The notes under the pieces were generated by a model, which saw only the letters and a list, made by a program, of their open reading frames with translations, was not told the origin of the DNA and ran no database searches. A DNA stretch of 64,000 bases from Hydractinia symbiolongicarpus (lineage: Eukaryota > Cnidaria > Hydrozoa > Anthoathecata > Hydractiniidae), in contig NC_079884.1 in the NCBI RefSeq assembly GCF_029227915.1, positions 29,266,001 through 29,330,000 of the forward strand, given 5' to 3'. Below are positions 22,781-35,320 of the stretch, piece by piece. The position numbers and the translations under genes were made by a program. How positions within the stretch are numbered: position 1 is the first letter of the stretch; every line of letters starts with the position of its first letter.

Positions 22781-25700
22781 GCTGAATAAATAGAAACAGT
22801 TTCAAAGACTACATTTCATTGACTTTCTAGCGGTATAAATCTGTTTGAGTCCCAACAGTTGTGTCACATATTCATACCAACATGTATTTAGCGATAGTAT
22901 TCGGATATTACTAGGTTGCATCGCTTTTAACAGTGAAACGATTGACTGTGAGACTTAATTAAACTGATTTTGGACTTTGACCTTATAAATGTGATAAATG
23001 AGCTAGTTTGACTACAAGAAATAACATTCTTCTTAATTTGACATGATGGCTGGAACTCAGCGATTACACTGGGCGCTGTGGTAGCGCTTTATTAAGAAAT
23101 TAAGATAAATAAATCATTTTTTACTGTGGGTCCAATCCTAGCCATTAGCTCGCGCTGAAGAAAGAGAGACAGTTTCAAATACTATATTTCACTGACATTC
23201 TAACGGTGTCAGTCCGTTTGAGTTACAACGGTTGCAACACACATTCGTACCAACATGTATTTGGTGATTTTCTTCCAATATTACTAAGTTGTATAGGTTT
23301 TAACAGTGAAACGATTGACTGTGGGAATAAATAGAACTGATTCTGGACTTTGACCTTATAAATGTCATGAATGAGCTAGTTTGACTACAAGAAATAACAT
23401 TCTTCTTAATTTGACATGATTGCTGGAACTCAGCGATTACACTGGGCGCTGTGGTAGCGCTTTATTAAAAAATTAAGATAAATAAGTCATTTTTTACTGT
23501 GAGGCCGGCCAATCCTGGCCGTTAGCACGCGCTCAATAAATAGAAACAGTTTCAAAGACTACATTTCATTGACTTTCTAGCGGTATAAATCTGTTTGAGT
23601 TACAAGGGTTGTGTCACATATTCATACCAACATGAATTTAGCGATAGTATTCGGATATTACTAGGTTGCATCGCTTTTAACAGTGAAACGCTTGACTGTG
23701 AGACTTAATTAAACTGATTTTGGACTTTGACCTTATAAATGTGATAAATGAACTAGTTTGACTACAAGAAATAACATTCTTCTTAATTTGACATGATTGC
23801 TGGCACTCAGCGATTACACTGGGCGCTGTGGTAGCGCTTTATTAAAAAATTAAGATAAATAAATCATTTTTTACTGTGGGACCAATCCTAGCCTTTAGCT
23901 CGCGCTGAAGAAATAGAGACAGTTTCAAAAACTACATTTCATTTACTTTCTAACGGTGTCAGTCCGTTTGAGTTACAACGGTTGCGTCACACGATCGTAC
24001 CAACATGTATTTGGTGATTTTCTTAGATTATTACTAAGTTGTATAGGTTTTAACAGTGAAACGATTGACTGTGGGAATATATAGAACTGATTCTGGACTT
24101 TGACCGTATAAATGTGATAAATGAGCTAGTTTGACTACAAGAAATAACATTCTTCTTAATTTGACATGATTGCTGGAACTCAGCGATTACACTGGGCGCT
24201 GTGGTAGCGCTTTACTAAAAAATTAAGATAAATAAGTCATTTTTTACTGTGGAGCCAATCCTGGCCGTTAGCACGCGCTGAATAAATAGAAACAGTTTCA
24301 AAGACTACATTTCATTGACTTTCTAGCGGTATAAATCTGTTTGAGTTACAAGGGTTGTGTCACATATTCATACCAACATGAATTTAGCGATAGTATTCGG
24401 ATATTACTAGGTTGCATCGCTTTTAACAGTGAAACGCTTGACTGTGAGACTTAATTAAACTGATTTTGGACTTTGACCTTATAAATGTGATAAATGAGCT
24501 AGTTTGACTACAAGAAATAACATTCTTCTTAATTTGACATGATTGCTGGCACTCAGCGATTACACTGGGCGCTGTGGTAGCGCTTTATTAAAAAATTAAG
24601 ATAAATAAATCATTTTTTACTGTGGGACCAATCCTAGCCGTTAGCTCGCGCTGAACAAATAGAGACAGTTTCAAAAACTACATTTCATTTACTCTCTAAC
24701 GGTGTCAGTCCGTTTGAGTTACAACGGTTGCGTCACACATTCGTACCAACATGTATTTGGTGATTTTCTTCCAATATTACTAAGTTGTATAGGTTTTAAC
24801 AGTGAAACGATTGACTGTGGGAATAAATAGAACTGATTCTGGACTTTGACCTTATAAATGTGATAAATGAGCTAGTTTGACTACAAGAAATAACATTCTT
24901 CTTAATTTGACATGATTGCTGGAACTCAGCGATTACACTGGGCGCTGTGGTACCGCTTTATTAAAAAATTAAGATAAATAAGTCATTTTTTCCTGTGGGG
25001 CCAATCCTGGCCGTTAGCACGCGCTGAATAAATAGAAACAGTTTCAAAGACTACATTTCATTGACTTTCTAGCGGTATAAATCTGTTTGAGTCCCAACGG
25101 TTGTGTCACATATTCATACCAACATGTACTTAGCGATAGTATTCGGATATTACTAGGTTGCATCGCTTTTAACAGTGAAACGATTGACTGTGAGACTTAA
25201 TTAAACTGATTTTGGACTTTGACCTTATAAATGTGATAAATGAGCTAGTTTGACTACAAGAAATAACATTCTTCTTAATTTGACATGATGGCTGGAACTC
25301 AGCGATTACACTGGGCGCTGTGGTAGCGCTTTATTAAGAAATTAAGATAAATAAATCATTTTTTACTGTGGGTCCAATCCTAGCCATTAGCTCGCGCTGA
25401 AGAAATAGAGACAGTTTCAAATACTCTATTTCACTGACATTCTAACGGTGTCAGTCCGTTTGAGTTACAACGGTTGCAACACACATTCGTACCAACATGT
25501 ATTTGGTGATTTTCTTCCAATATTACTAAGTTGTATAGGTTTTAACAGTGAAACGATTGACTGTGGGAATAAATAGAACTGATTCTGGACTTTGACCTTA
25601 TAAATGTCATGAATGAGCTAGTTTGACTACAAGAAATAACATTCTTCTTAATTTGACATGATTGCTGGAACTCAGCGATTACACTGGACGCTGTGGTAGC

Positions 25701-28700
25701 GCTTTATTAAAAAATTAAGATAAATAAGTCATTTTTTACTGTGGGGCCAATCCTGGCCGTTAGCACACGCTGAATAAATAGAAACAGTTTCAAAGGCTAC
25801 ATTTCATTGACTTTCTAGCCGTATAAATCTGTTTGAGTTACAACGGTTGTGTCACATATTCATACCAACATGTATTTAGCGATAGTATTCGGATATTGCT
25901 AGGTTACATCGCTTTTAACAGTGAAACGCTTGACTGTGAGACTTAATTAAACTGATTTTGGACTTTGACCTTATAAATGTGATAAATGAGCGAGTTTGAC
26001 TACAAGAAATAACATTCTTCTTAATTTGACATGATGGCTGGAACTCAGCGATTACACTGGGCGCTGTGGTAGCGCTTTATTAAAAAATTAAGATAAATAA
26101 ATCATTTTTTACTGTGGGTCCAGTCCTAGCCGTTAGCTCGCGCTGAAGAAATCGAGACAGTTTCAAAAACTACATTTCATTTACTTTCTAACGGTGTAAA
26201 TCCGTTTGAGTTACAACGGTTGCGTCACATATTTGTACCAACATGTATTTAGTGATATTTTTCCGATATTACTAAGTTGTATCACTTTTACCAGTGAAAC
26301 GATTGACTGTGGGACTTAATTGAACTGATATTGGAATGTGACCTTATAAATGTGATAAATGAGCCAATTGGTCTCCAAGGAATAACATTCTTCTTAATTT
26401 GACTTGATTGCCGAAACTCAGCGGTTACACTTGGCGCTGTGGTAGCGATTTATTTGAAAATTAAGATAAAAAAATCAGTTTTTACTGTGGGACCAATCCT
26501 AGCCGTTAGCGCGCTGAAGAAATAGAGACAGTTTCAAATACTATATTTCACTGACATTCTAACGGTGTCAGTCCATTTGAGTTACAACGGTTGCGTCACA
26601 CATTCGTACCAACATGTATTTGGTGATTTTCTTCCAATATTACTAAGTTGTATAGGTTTTAACAGTGAAACGATTTGACTGTGGGAATAAATAGAACTGA
26701 TTCTGGACTTTGACCTTATAAATGTGATAAATGAGCGAGTTTGACTACAAGAAATAACATTCTTCTTAATTTGACATGATGGCTGGAACTCAGCGATTAC
26801 ACTGGGCGCTATGGTAGCGCTTTATTAAAAAATTAAGATAAATAAATCATTTTTTACTGTGGGTCCAATCCTAGCCGTTAGCTCGCGCTGAAGAAATCGA
26901 GACAGTTTTAAAAACTACATTTCATTTACTTTCTAACGGTGTCAATCCGTTTGAGTTACAACGGTTGCGTCACATATTTGTACCAACATGTACTTAGTGA
27001 TATTTTTCCAATATTACTAAGTTGTATCGCTTTTACCAGTGAAACGATTGACTGTGGGACTTAATTGAACTGATTCTGGAATGTGACCTTATAAATGTGA
27101 TAATTGAGCCAATTGGTCTCCAAGGAATAACATTCTTCTTAATTTGACTTGATTGCCGAAACTCAGCGGTTACACTTGGCGCTGTGGTAGTGATTTATTT
27201 GAAAATTAAGATAAAAAAACCAGTTTTTACTGTGGGACCAATCCTAGCCGTTAGCGCGCTGAAGAAATAGAGACAGTTTCAAATACTATATATCACTGAC
27301 ATTCTAACGGTGTCAGTCCGTTTGAGTTACAACGGTTGCGTCACACATTCGTACCAACATGTATTTGGTGATTTTCTTCCAATATTACTAAGTTTTATAA
27401 GTTTTAACAGTGAAACGATTGACTGTGGGAATAAATAGAACTCATTCTGGACTTTGACCTTATAAATGTGATAAATGAGCTAGTTTGACTACAAGAAATA
27501 ACATTCTTCTTAATTTGACATGATTGCTGGAACTCAGCGATTACACTGGGCGCTGTGGTACCGCTTTATTAAAAAATTAAGATAAATAAGTCATTTTTTA
27601 CTGTGGGGCCAATCCTGGCCGTTAGCACGCGCTGAATAAATAGAAACAGTTTCAAAGACTACATTTCATTGACTTTCTAGCGGTATAAATCTGTTTGAGT
27701 CCCAACGGTTGTGTCACATATTCATACCAACATGTACTTAGCGATAGTATTCGGATATTACTAGGTTGCATCGCTTTTAACAGTGAAACGATTGACTGTG
27801 AGACTTAATTAAACTGATTTTGGACTTTGACCTTATAAATGTGATAAATGAGCTAGTTTGACTACAAGAAATAACATTCTTCTTAATTTGACATGATGGC
27901 TGGAACTCAGCGATTACACTGGGCGCTGTGGTAGCGCTTTATTAAGAAATTAAGATAAATAAATCATTTTTTACTGTGGGTCCAATCCTAGCCATTAGCT
28001 CGCGCTGAAGAAATAGAGACAGTTTCAAATACTCTATTTCACTGACATTCTAACGGTGTCAGTCCGTTTGAGTTACAACGGTTGCAACACACATTCGTAC
28101 CAACATGTATTTGGTGATTTTCTTCCAATATTACTAAGTTGTATAGGTTTTAACAGTGAAACGATTGACTGTGGGAATAAATAGAACTGATTCTGGACTT
28201 TGACCTTATAAATGTCATGAATGAGCTAGTTTGACTACAAGAAATAACATTCTTCTTAATTTGACATGATTGCTGGAACTCAGCGATTACACTGGGCGCT
28301 GTGGTAGCGCTTTATTAAAAAATTAAGATAAATAAGTCATTTTTTACTGTGGGGCCAATCCTGGCCGTTAGCATGCGCTCAATAATCAGAAACAGTTTCA
28401 AAGACTACATTTCATTGACTTTCTAGCGGTATAAATCTGTTTGACTTACAACGGTTGTGTCACATATTCATACCAACATGTATTTAGCGATAGTATTCGG
28501 ATATTACTAGGTTGCATCGCTTTTAACAGTGAAACGCTTGACTGTAAGACTTAATTAAACTGATTTTGGACTTTGACCTTATAAATGTGATAAAAGAGCT
28601 AGTTTGACTACAAGAAATAACATTCTTCTTAATTTGACATGATGGCTGGAGCTGAGCGATTACACTGGGCGCTGTGGTAGCGCTTTAATAAAAAATTAAG

Positions 28701-30375
28701 ATAAATAAATCATTTTTTACTGTGGGACCAATCCTAGCCGTTAGCTCGCGCTGAAGAAATAGAGACAGTTTCAAAAACTACCTTTCATTTACTTTCTAAC
28801 GGTGTCAGTCCATTTGAGTTACAACGGTTGCGTCACACATTCGTACCAACATGTATTTGGTGATTTTCTTCCAAAATTACTAAGTTGTATAGGTTTTAAC
28901 GGTGAAACGATTGACTGTGGGAATAAATAGAACTGATTCTGGACTTTGACCTTATAAATGTGATAAATGAGCTAGTTTGACTACAAGAAATAACATTCTT
29001 CTTAATTTGACATGATTGCTGGAACTCAGCGATTACACTGGACGCTGTGGTAGCGCTTTATTAAAAAATTAAGATAAATAAGTCATTTTTTACTGTGGGG
29101 CCAATCCTGGCCGTTAGCACACGCTGAATAAATAGAAACAGTTTCAAAGGCTACATTTCATTGACTTTCTAGCCGTATAAATCTGTTTGAGTTACAACGG
29201 TTGTGTCACATATTCATACCAACATGTATTTAGCGATAGTATTCGGATATTGCTAGGTTACATCGCTTTTAACAGTGAAACGCTTGACTGTGAGACTTAA
29301 TTAAACTGATTTTGGACTTTGACCTTATAAATGTGATAAATGAGCGAGTTTGACTACAAGAAATAACATTCTTCTTAATTTGACATGATGGCTGGAACTC
29401 AGCGATTACACTGGGCGCTGTGGTAGCGCTTTATTAAAAAATTAAGATAAATAAATCATTTTTTACTGTGGGTCCAGTCCTAGCCGTTAGCTCGCGCTGA
29501 AGAAATCGAGACAGTTTTAAAAACTACATTTCATTTACTTTCTAACGGTGTCAATCCGTTTGAGTTACAACGGTTGCGTCACATATTTGTACCAACATGT
29601 ACTTAGTGATATTTTTCCAATATTACCAAGTTGTATCGCTTTTACCAGTGAAACGATTGACTGTGGGACTTAATTGAACTGATTCTGGAATGTGACCTTA
29701 TAAATGTGATAATTGAGCCAATTGGTCTCCAAGGAATAACATTCTTCTTAATTTGACTTGATTGCCGAAACTCAGCGGTTACACTTGGCGCTGTGGTAGT
29801 GATTTATTTGAAAATTAAGATAAAAAAACCAGTTTTTACTGTGGGACCAATCCTAGCCGTTAGCGCGCTGAAGAAATAGAGACAGTTTCAAATACTATAT
29901 ATCACTGACATTCTAACGGTGTCAGTCCGTTTGAGTTACAACGGTTGCGTCACACATTCGTACCAGCATGTATTTGGTGATTTTCTTCCAATATTACTAA
30001 GTTGTATAGGTTTTAACAGTGAAACGATTTGACTGTGGGAATAAATAGAACTGATTCTGGACTTTGACCTTATAAATGTGATAAATGAGCTAGTTTGACT
30101 ACAAGAAATAACATTCTTCGTAATTTGACATGATTGCTGGAACTCAGCGCTTACACTGGGCGCTGTGGTAGCGCTTTATTAAAAAATTAAGATAAATAAG
30201 TCATTTTTTACTGTGGGGCCAATCCTGGCCGTTAGCGCGCGCTGAATAAATAGAAACAGTTTCAAAGACTACATTTCATTGACTTTCTAGCGGTATAAAT
30301 CTGTTTGAGTTACAACGGTTGTGTCACATATTCATACCAACATGTATTTAGCGATAGTATTCGGATATTGCTAGG
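22781..30375. repeat. Mosaic of 6-, 7- and 9-monomer duplications
   Basis: Marker pairs give several offsets. The GAGTCCCAAC variant lies at 22849, 25091 and 27699 (offsets 2,242 and 2,608 bp), and the AATGTCATGAATGAG variant at 23361, 25603 and 28211 shows the same two. GTACCGCTTTATT near 24951 and 27559 supports 2,608 bp. CTGGACGCTG (25687 to 29041) and GGGTCCAGTCC (26113 to 29467) give 3,354 bp, while TACTTAGTGATATTTTTCC (26991 to 29600) returns to about 2,609 bp. The block is thus a patchwork of overlapping duplications, not a single clean repeat unit. Confidence 0.75.
23501..23510. other. 4-bp GGCC expansion making GGCCGGCC
   Basis: Sister monomers read CTGTGGGGCCAATCCTGGCC; this copy reads CTGTGAGGCCGGCCAATCC. 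The extra four bases look like a tandem GGCC duplication with one G-to-A change. They create the 8-bp palindrome GGCCGGCC (an FseI recognition sequence), which I see nowhere else in the window. They also explain why the 22849-25091 offset is 2,242 bp rather than a multiple closer to 2,238. Confidence 0.85.
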
Positions 30376-31865
30376 TTGCATCGCTTTTAACAGTGAAACG
30401 CTTGACTGTGAGACTTAATTAAACTGATTTTGGACTTTGACCTTATAAATGTGATAAATGAGCGAGTTTGACTACAAGAAATAACATTCTTCTTAATTTG
30501 ACATGATGGCTGGAACTCAGCGATTACACTGGGCGCTGTGGTAGCGCTTTATTAAAAATTAAGATAAATAAATCATTTTGTACTGTGGGTCCAATCCTAG
30601 CCGTTAGCTCGCGCTGAAGAAATCGAGACAGTTTCAAAAACTACATTTCATTTACTTTCTAACGGTGTCAATCCGTTTGAGTTACAACGGTTGCGTCACA
30701 TATTTGTACCAACATGTATTTAGTGATATTTTTCCGATATTACTAAGTTGTATCGCTTTTACCAGTGAAACGATTGACTGTGGGACTTAATTGAACTGAT
30801 TCTGGAATGTGACCTTATAAATGTGATAAATGAGCCAATTGGTCTCCAAGGAATAACATTCTTCTTAATTTGACTTGATTGCCGAAACTCAGCGGTTACA
30901 CTTGGCGCTGTGGTAGCGATTTATTTGAAAATTAAGATAAAAAAATCAGTTTTTACTGTGGGACCAATCCTAGCCGTTAGCGCGCTGAAGAAATAGAGAC
31001 AGTTTCAAATACTATATTTCACTGACATTCTAACGGTGTCAGTCCGTTTGAGTTACAACGGTTGCGTCACACATTCGTACCAACATGTATTTGGTGATTT
31101 TCTTCCAATATTACTACGTTGTATAGGTTTTAACAGTGAAACGATTTGACTGTGGGAATAAATAGAACTGATTCTGGACTTTGACCTTATAAATGTGATA
31201 AATGAGCTAGTTTGACTACAAGAAATAACATTCTTCTTAATTTGACATGATTGCTGGAACTCAGCGATTACACTGGGCGCTGTGGTAGCGCTTTATTAAA
31301 AAATTAAGATAAATAAATCATTTTTTACTGTGGGTCCAATCCTAGCCGTTAGCTCGCGCTGAAGAAATAGAGACAGTTTCAAATACTATATTTCACTGAC
31401 ATTCTAACGGTGTCAGTCCGTTTGAGTTACAACGGTTGCAACACATATTCGTACCAACATGTATTTGGTGATTTTCTTCCAATATTACTAAGTTGTATAG
31501 GTTTTAACAGTGAAATGATTGACTGTGGGAATAAATAGAACTGATTCTGGACTTTGACCTTATAAATGTCATGAATGAGCTAGTTTGACTACAAGAAATA
31601 ACATTCTTCTTAATTTGACATGATTGCTGGAACTCAGCGATTACACTGGGCGCTGTGGTAGCGCTTTATTAAAAAATTAAGATAAATAAGTCATTTTTTA
31701 CTGTGGGGCCAATCCTGGCCGTTAGCACGCGCTCAATAAATAGAAACAGTTTCAAAGACTACATTTCATTGACTTTCTAGCGGTATAAATCTGTTTGACT
31801 TACAACGGTTGTGTCACATATTCATACCAACATGTATTTAGCGATAGTATTCGGATATTACTAGG
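30376..31865. repeat. Tetramer higher-order repeat, copy 1 (1,490 bp)
   Basis: Four monomers recur at an offset of 1,490 bp. Anchors are the shortened ATTAAAAATTAAG followed by AATCATTTTGTACTG (30571 to 32061) and AATGTCATGAATGAG (31565 to 33055). Copy 1 also has GAAATGATTGACTG, shared with copy 2. The boundaries are approximate. Confidence 0.8.
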
Positions 31866-33436
31866 TTGCATCGCTTTTAACAGTGAAACGCTTGACTGTG
31901 AGACTTAATTAAACTGATTTTGGACTTTGACCTTATAAATGTGATAAATGAGCAAGTTTGACTACAAGAAATAACATTCTTCTTAATTTGACATGATGGC
32001 TGGAACTCAGCGATTACACTGGGCGCTGTGGTAGCGCTTTATTAAAAATTAAGATAAATAAATCATTTTGTACTGTGGGTCCAATCCTAGCCGTTAGCTC
32101 GCGCTGAAGAAATCGAGACAGTTTCAAAAACTACATTTCATTTACTTTCTAACGGTGTCAATCCGTTTGAGTTACAACGGTTGCGTCACATATTTGTACC
32201 AACATGTATTTAGTGATATTTTTCCGATATTACTAAGTTGTATCGCTTTTACCAGTGAAACGATTGACTGTGGGACTTAATTGAACTGATTCTGGAATGT
32301 GACCTTATAAATGTGATAAATGAGCCAATTGGTCTCCAAGGAATAACATTCTTCTTAATTTGACTTGATTGCCGAAACTCAGCGGTTACACTTGGCGCTG
32401 TGGTAGCGATTTATTTGAAAATTAAGATAAAAAAATCAGTTTTTACTGTGGGACCAATCCTAGCCGTTAGCGCGCTGAAGAAATAGAGACAGTTTCAAAT
32501 ACTATATTTCACTGACATTCTAACGGTGTCAGTCCGTTTGAGTTACAACGGTTGCGTCACACATTCGTTCCAACATGTATTTGGTGATTTTCTTCCAATA
32601 TTACTAAGTTGTATAGGTTTTAACAGTGAAACGATTTGACTGTGGGAATAAATAGAACTGATTCTGGACTTTGACCTTATAAATGTGATAAATGAGCTAG
32701 TTTGACTACAAGAAATAACATTCTTCTTAATTTGACATGATTGCTGGAACTCAGCGATTACACTGGGCGCTGTGGTAGCGCTTTATTAAAAACTTAAGAT
32801 AAATAAATCATTTTTTACTGTGGGTCCAATCCTAGCCGTTAGCTCGCGCTGAAGAAATAGAGACAGTTTCAAATACTATATTTCACTGACATTCTAACGG
32901 TGTCAGTCCGTTTGAGTTACAACGGTTGCAACACATATTCGTACCAACATGTATTTGGTGATTTTCTTCCAATATTACTAAGTTGTATAGGTTTTAACAG
33001 TGAAATGATTGACTGTGGGAATAAATAGAACTGATTCTGGACTTTGACCTTATAAATGTCATGAATGAGCTAGTTTGACTACAAGAAATAACATTCTTCT
33101 TAATTTGACATGATTGCTGGAACTCAGCGATTACACTGGGCGCTGTAGTAGCGCTTTATTAAAAAATTAAGATAAATAAGTCATTTTTTACTGTGGGGCC
33201 AATCCTGGCCGTTAGCACGCGCTCAATAAATAGAAACAGTTTCAAAGACTACATTTCATTGACTTTCTAGCGGTATAAATCTGTTTGACTTACAACGGTT
33301 GTGTCACATATTCATACCAACATGTATTTAGCGATAGTATTCGGATATTACTAGGTTGCATCGCTTTTAACAGTGAAACGCTTGACTGTGAGACTTAATT
33401 AAACTGATTTTGGACTTTGACCTTATAAATGTGATA
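31866..33436. repeat. Tetramer higher-order repeat, copy 2
   Basis: This is the second copy of the 1,490-bp unit, near-identical apart from point changes such as AAAACTTAAG near 32795 and GCTGTAGTAGCG near 33145. The match is lost near 33437-33530, where GAGCTAGTTTG and ATTAAAAAATTAAG replace GAGCAAGTTTG and ATTAAAAATTAAG. Confidence 0.8.
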
Positions 33437-35320
33437 AATGAGCTAGTTTGACTACAAGAAATAACATTCTTCTTAATTTGACATGATGGCTGGAACTCAG
33501 CGATTACACTGGGCGCTGTGGTAGCGCTTTATTAAAAAATTAAGATAAATAAATCATTTTTTACTGTGGGACCAATCCTAGCCGTTAGCTCGCGCTGAAG
33601 AAACAGAGACAGTTTCAAAAACTACATTTCATTTACTTTCTAACGGTGTCAGTCCATTTGAGTTACAACGGTTGCGTCACACATTCGTACCAACATGTAT
33701 TTGGTGATTTTCTTCCAAAATTACTAAGTTGTATAGGTTTTAACGGTGAAACGATTGACTGTGGGAATAAATAGAACTGATTCTGGACTTTGACCTTATA
33801 AATGTGATAAATGAGCTAGTTTGACTACAAGAAATAACATTCTTCTTAATTTGACATGATTGCTGGAACTCAGCGATTACACTGGGCGCTGTGATAGCGC
33901 TTTATTAAAAAATTAAGATAAATAAGTCATTTTTTACTGTGGGGCCAATCCTGGCCGTTAGCACACGCGGAATAAATAGAAACAGTTTCAAAGGCTACAT
34001 TTCATTGACTTTCTAGCGGTATAAATCTGTTTGAGTTACAACGGTTGTGTCACATATTCATACCAACATGTATTTAGCGATAGTATTCGGATATTGCTAG
34101 GTTGCATCGCTTTTAACAGTGAAACGCTTGACTGTGAGACTTAATTAAACTGATTTTGGACTTTGACCTTATAAATGTGATAAATGAGCGAGTTTGACTA
34201 CAAGAAATAACATTCTTCTTAATTTGACATGATGGCTGGAACTCAGCGATTACACTGGGCGCTGTGGTAGCGCTTTATTAAAAAATTAAGATAAATAAAT
34301 CATTTTTTACTGTGGGTCCAATCCTAGCCGTTAGCTCGCACTGAAGAAATCGAGACAGTTTCAAAAACTACATTTCATTTACTTTCTAACGGTGTCAATC
34401 CGTTTGAGTTACAACGGTTGCGTCACATATTTGTACCAACATGTATTTAGTGATATTTTTCCGATATTACTAAGTTGTATCGCTTTTACCAGTGAACCGA
34501 TTGACTGTGGGACTTAATTGAACTGTTTCTGGAATGTGACCTTATAAATGTGATAAATGAGCCAATTGGTCTCCAAGGAATAACATTCTTCTTAATTTGA
34601 CTTGATTGCCGAAACTCAGCGGTTACACTTGGCGCCGTGGTAGCGATTTATTTGAAAATTAAGATAAAAAAATCAGTTTTTACTGTGGGACCAATCCTAG
34701 CCGTTAGCGCGCTGAAGAAATAGAGACAGTTTCAAATACTATATTTCACTGACATTCTAGCGGTGTCAGTCCGTTTGAGTTACAACGGTTGCGTCACACA
34801 TTCGTACCAACATGTATTTGGTGATTTTCTTCCAATATTACTAAGTTGTATAGGTTTTAACAGTGAAACGATTTGACTGTGGGAATAAATAGAACTGATT
34901 CTGGACTTTGACCTTATAAATGTGATAAATGAGCTAGTTTGACTACAAGAAATAACATTCTTCTTAATTTGACATGATTGCTGGAACTCAGCGCTTACAC
35001 TGGGCGCTGTGGTAGCGCTTTATTAAAAAATTAAGATAAATAAGTCATTTTTTACTGTGGGGCCAATCCTGGCCGTTAGCGCGCGCTGAATAAATAGAAA
35101 CAGTTTCAAAGACTACATTTCATTGACTTTCTAGCGGTATAAATCTGTTTGAGTTACAACGGTTGTGTCACATATTCATACCAACATGTATTTAGCGATA
35201 GTATTCGGATATTACTAGGTTGCATTGCTTTTAACAGTGAAACGCTTGACTTTGAGACTTAATTAAACTGATTTTGGACTTTGACCTTATAAATGTGATA
35301 AATCAGCTAGTTTGACTACA
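33437..35320. repeat. Distant copy of 28.6-30.5 kb (offset 4,844 bp)
   Basis: GCGCTTACACTGGG at 30147 and 34991, and GTTAGCGCGCGCTGAATAAA near 30231 and 35075, give an offset of 4,844 bp, or 13 monomers. The preceding monomers here (GGTGAAACGATTG, GGCTACATTTC) also match those at 28.8-29.2 kb. Point differences are more numerous than in the tetramer copies. Confidence 0.65.
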
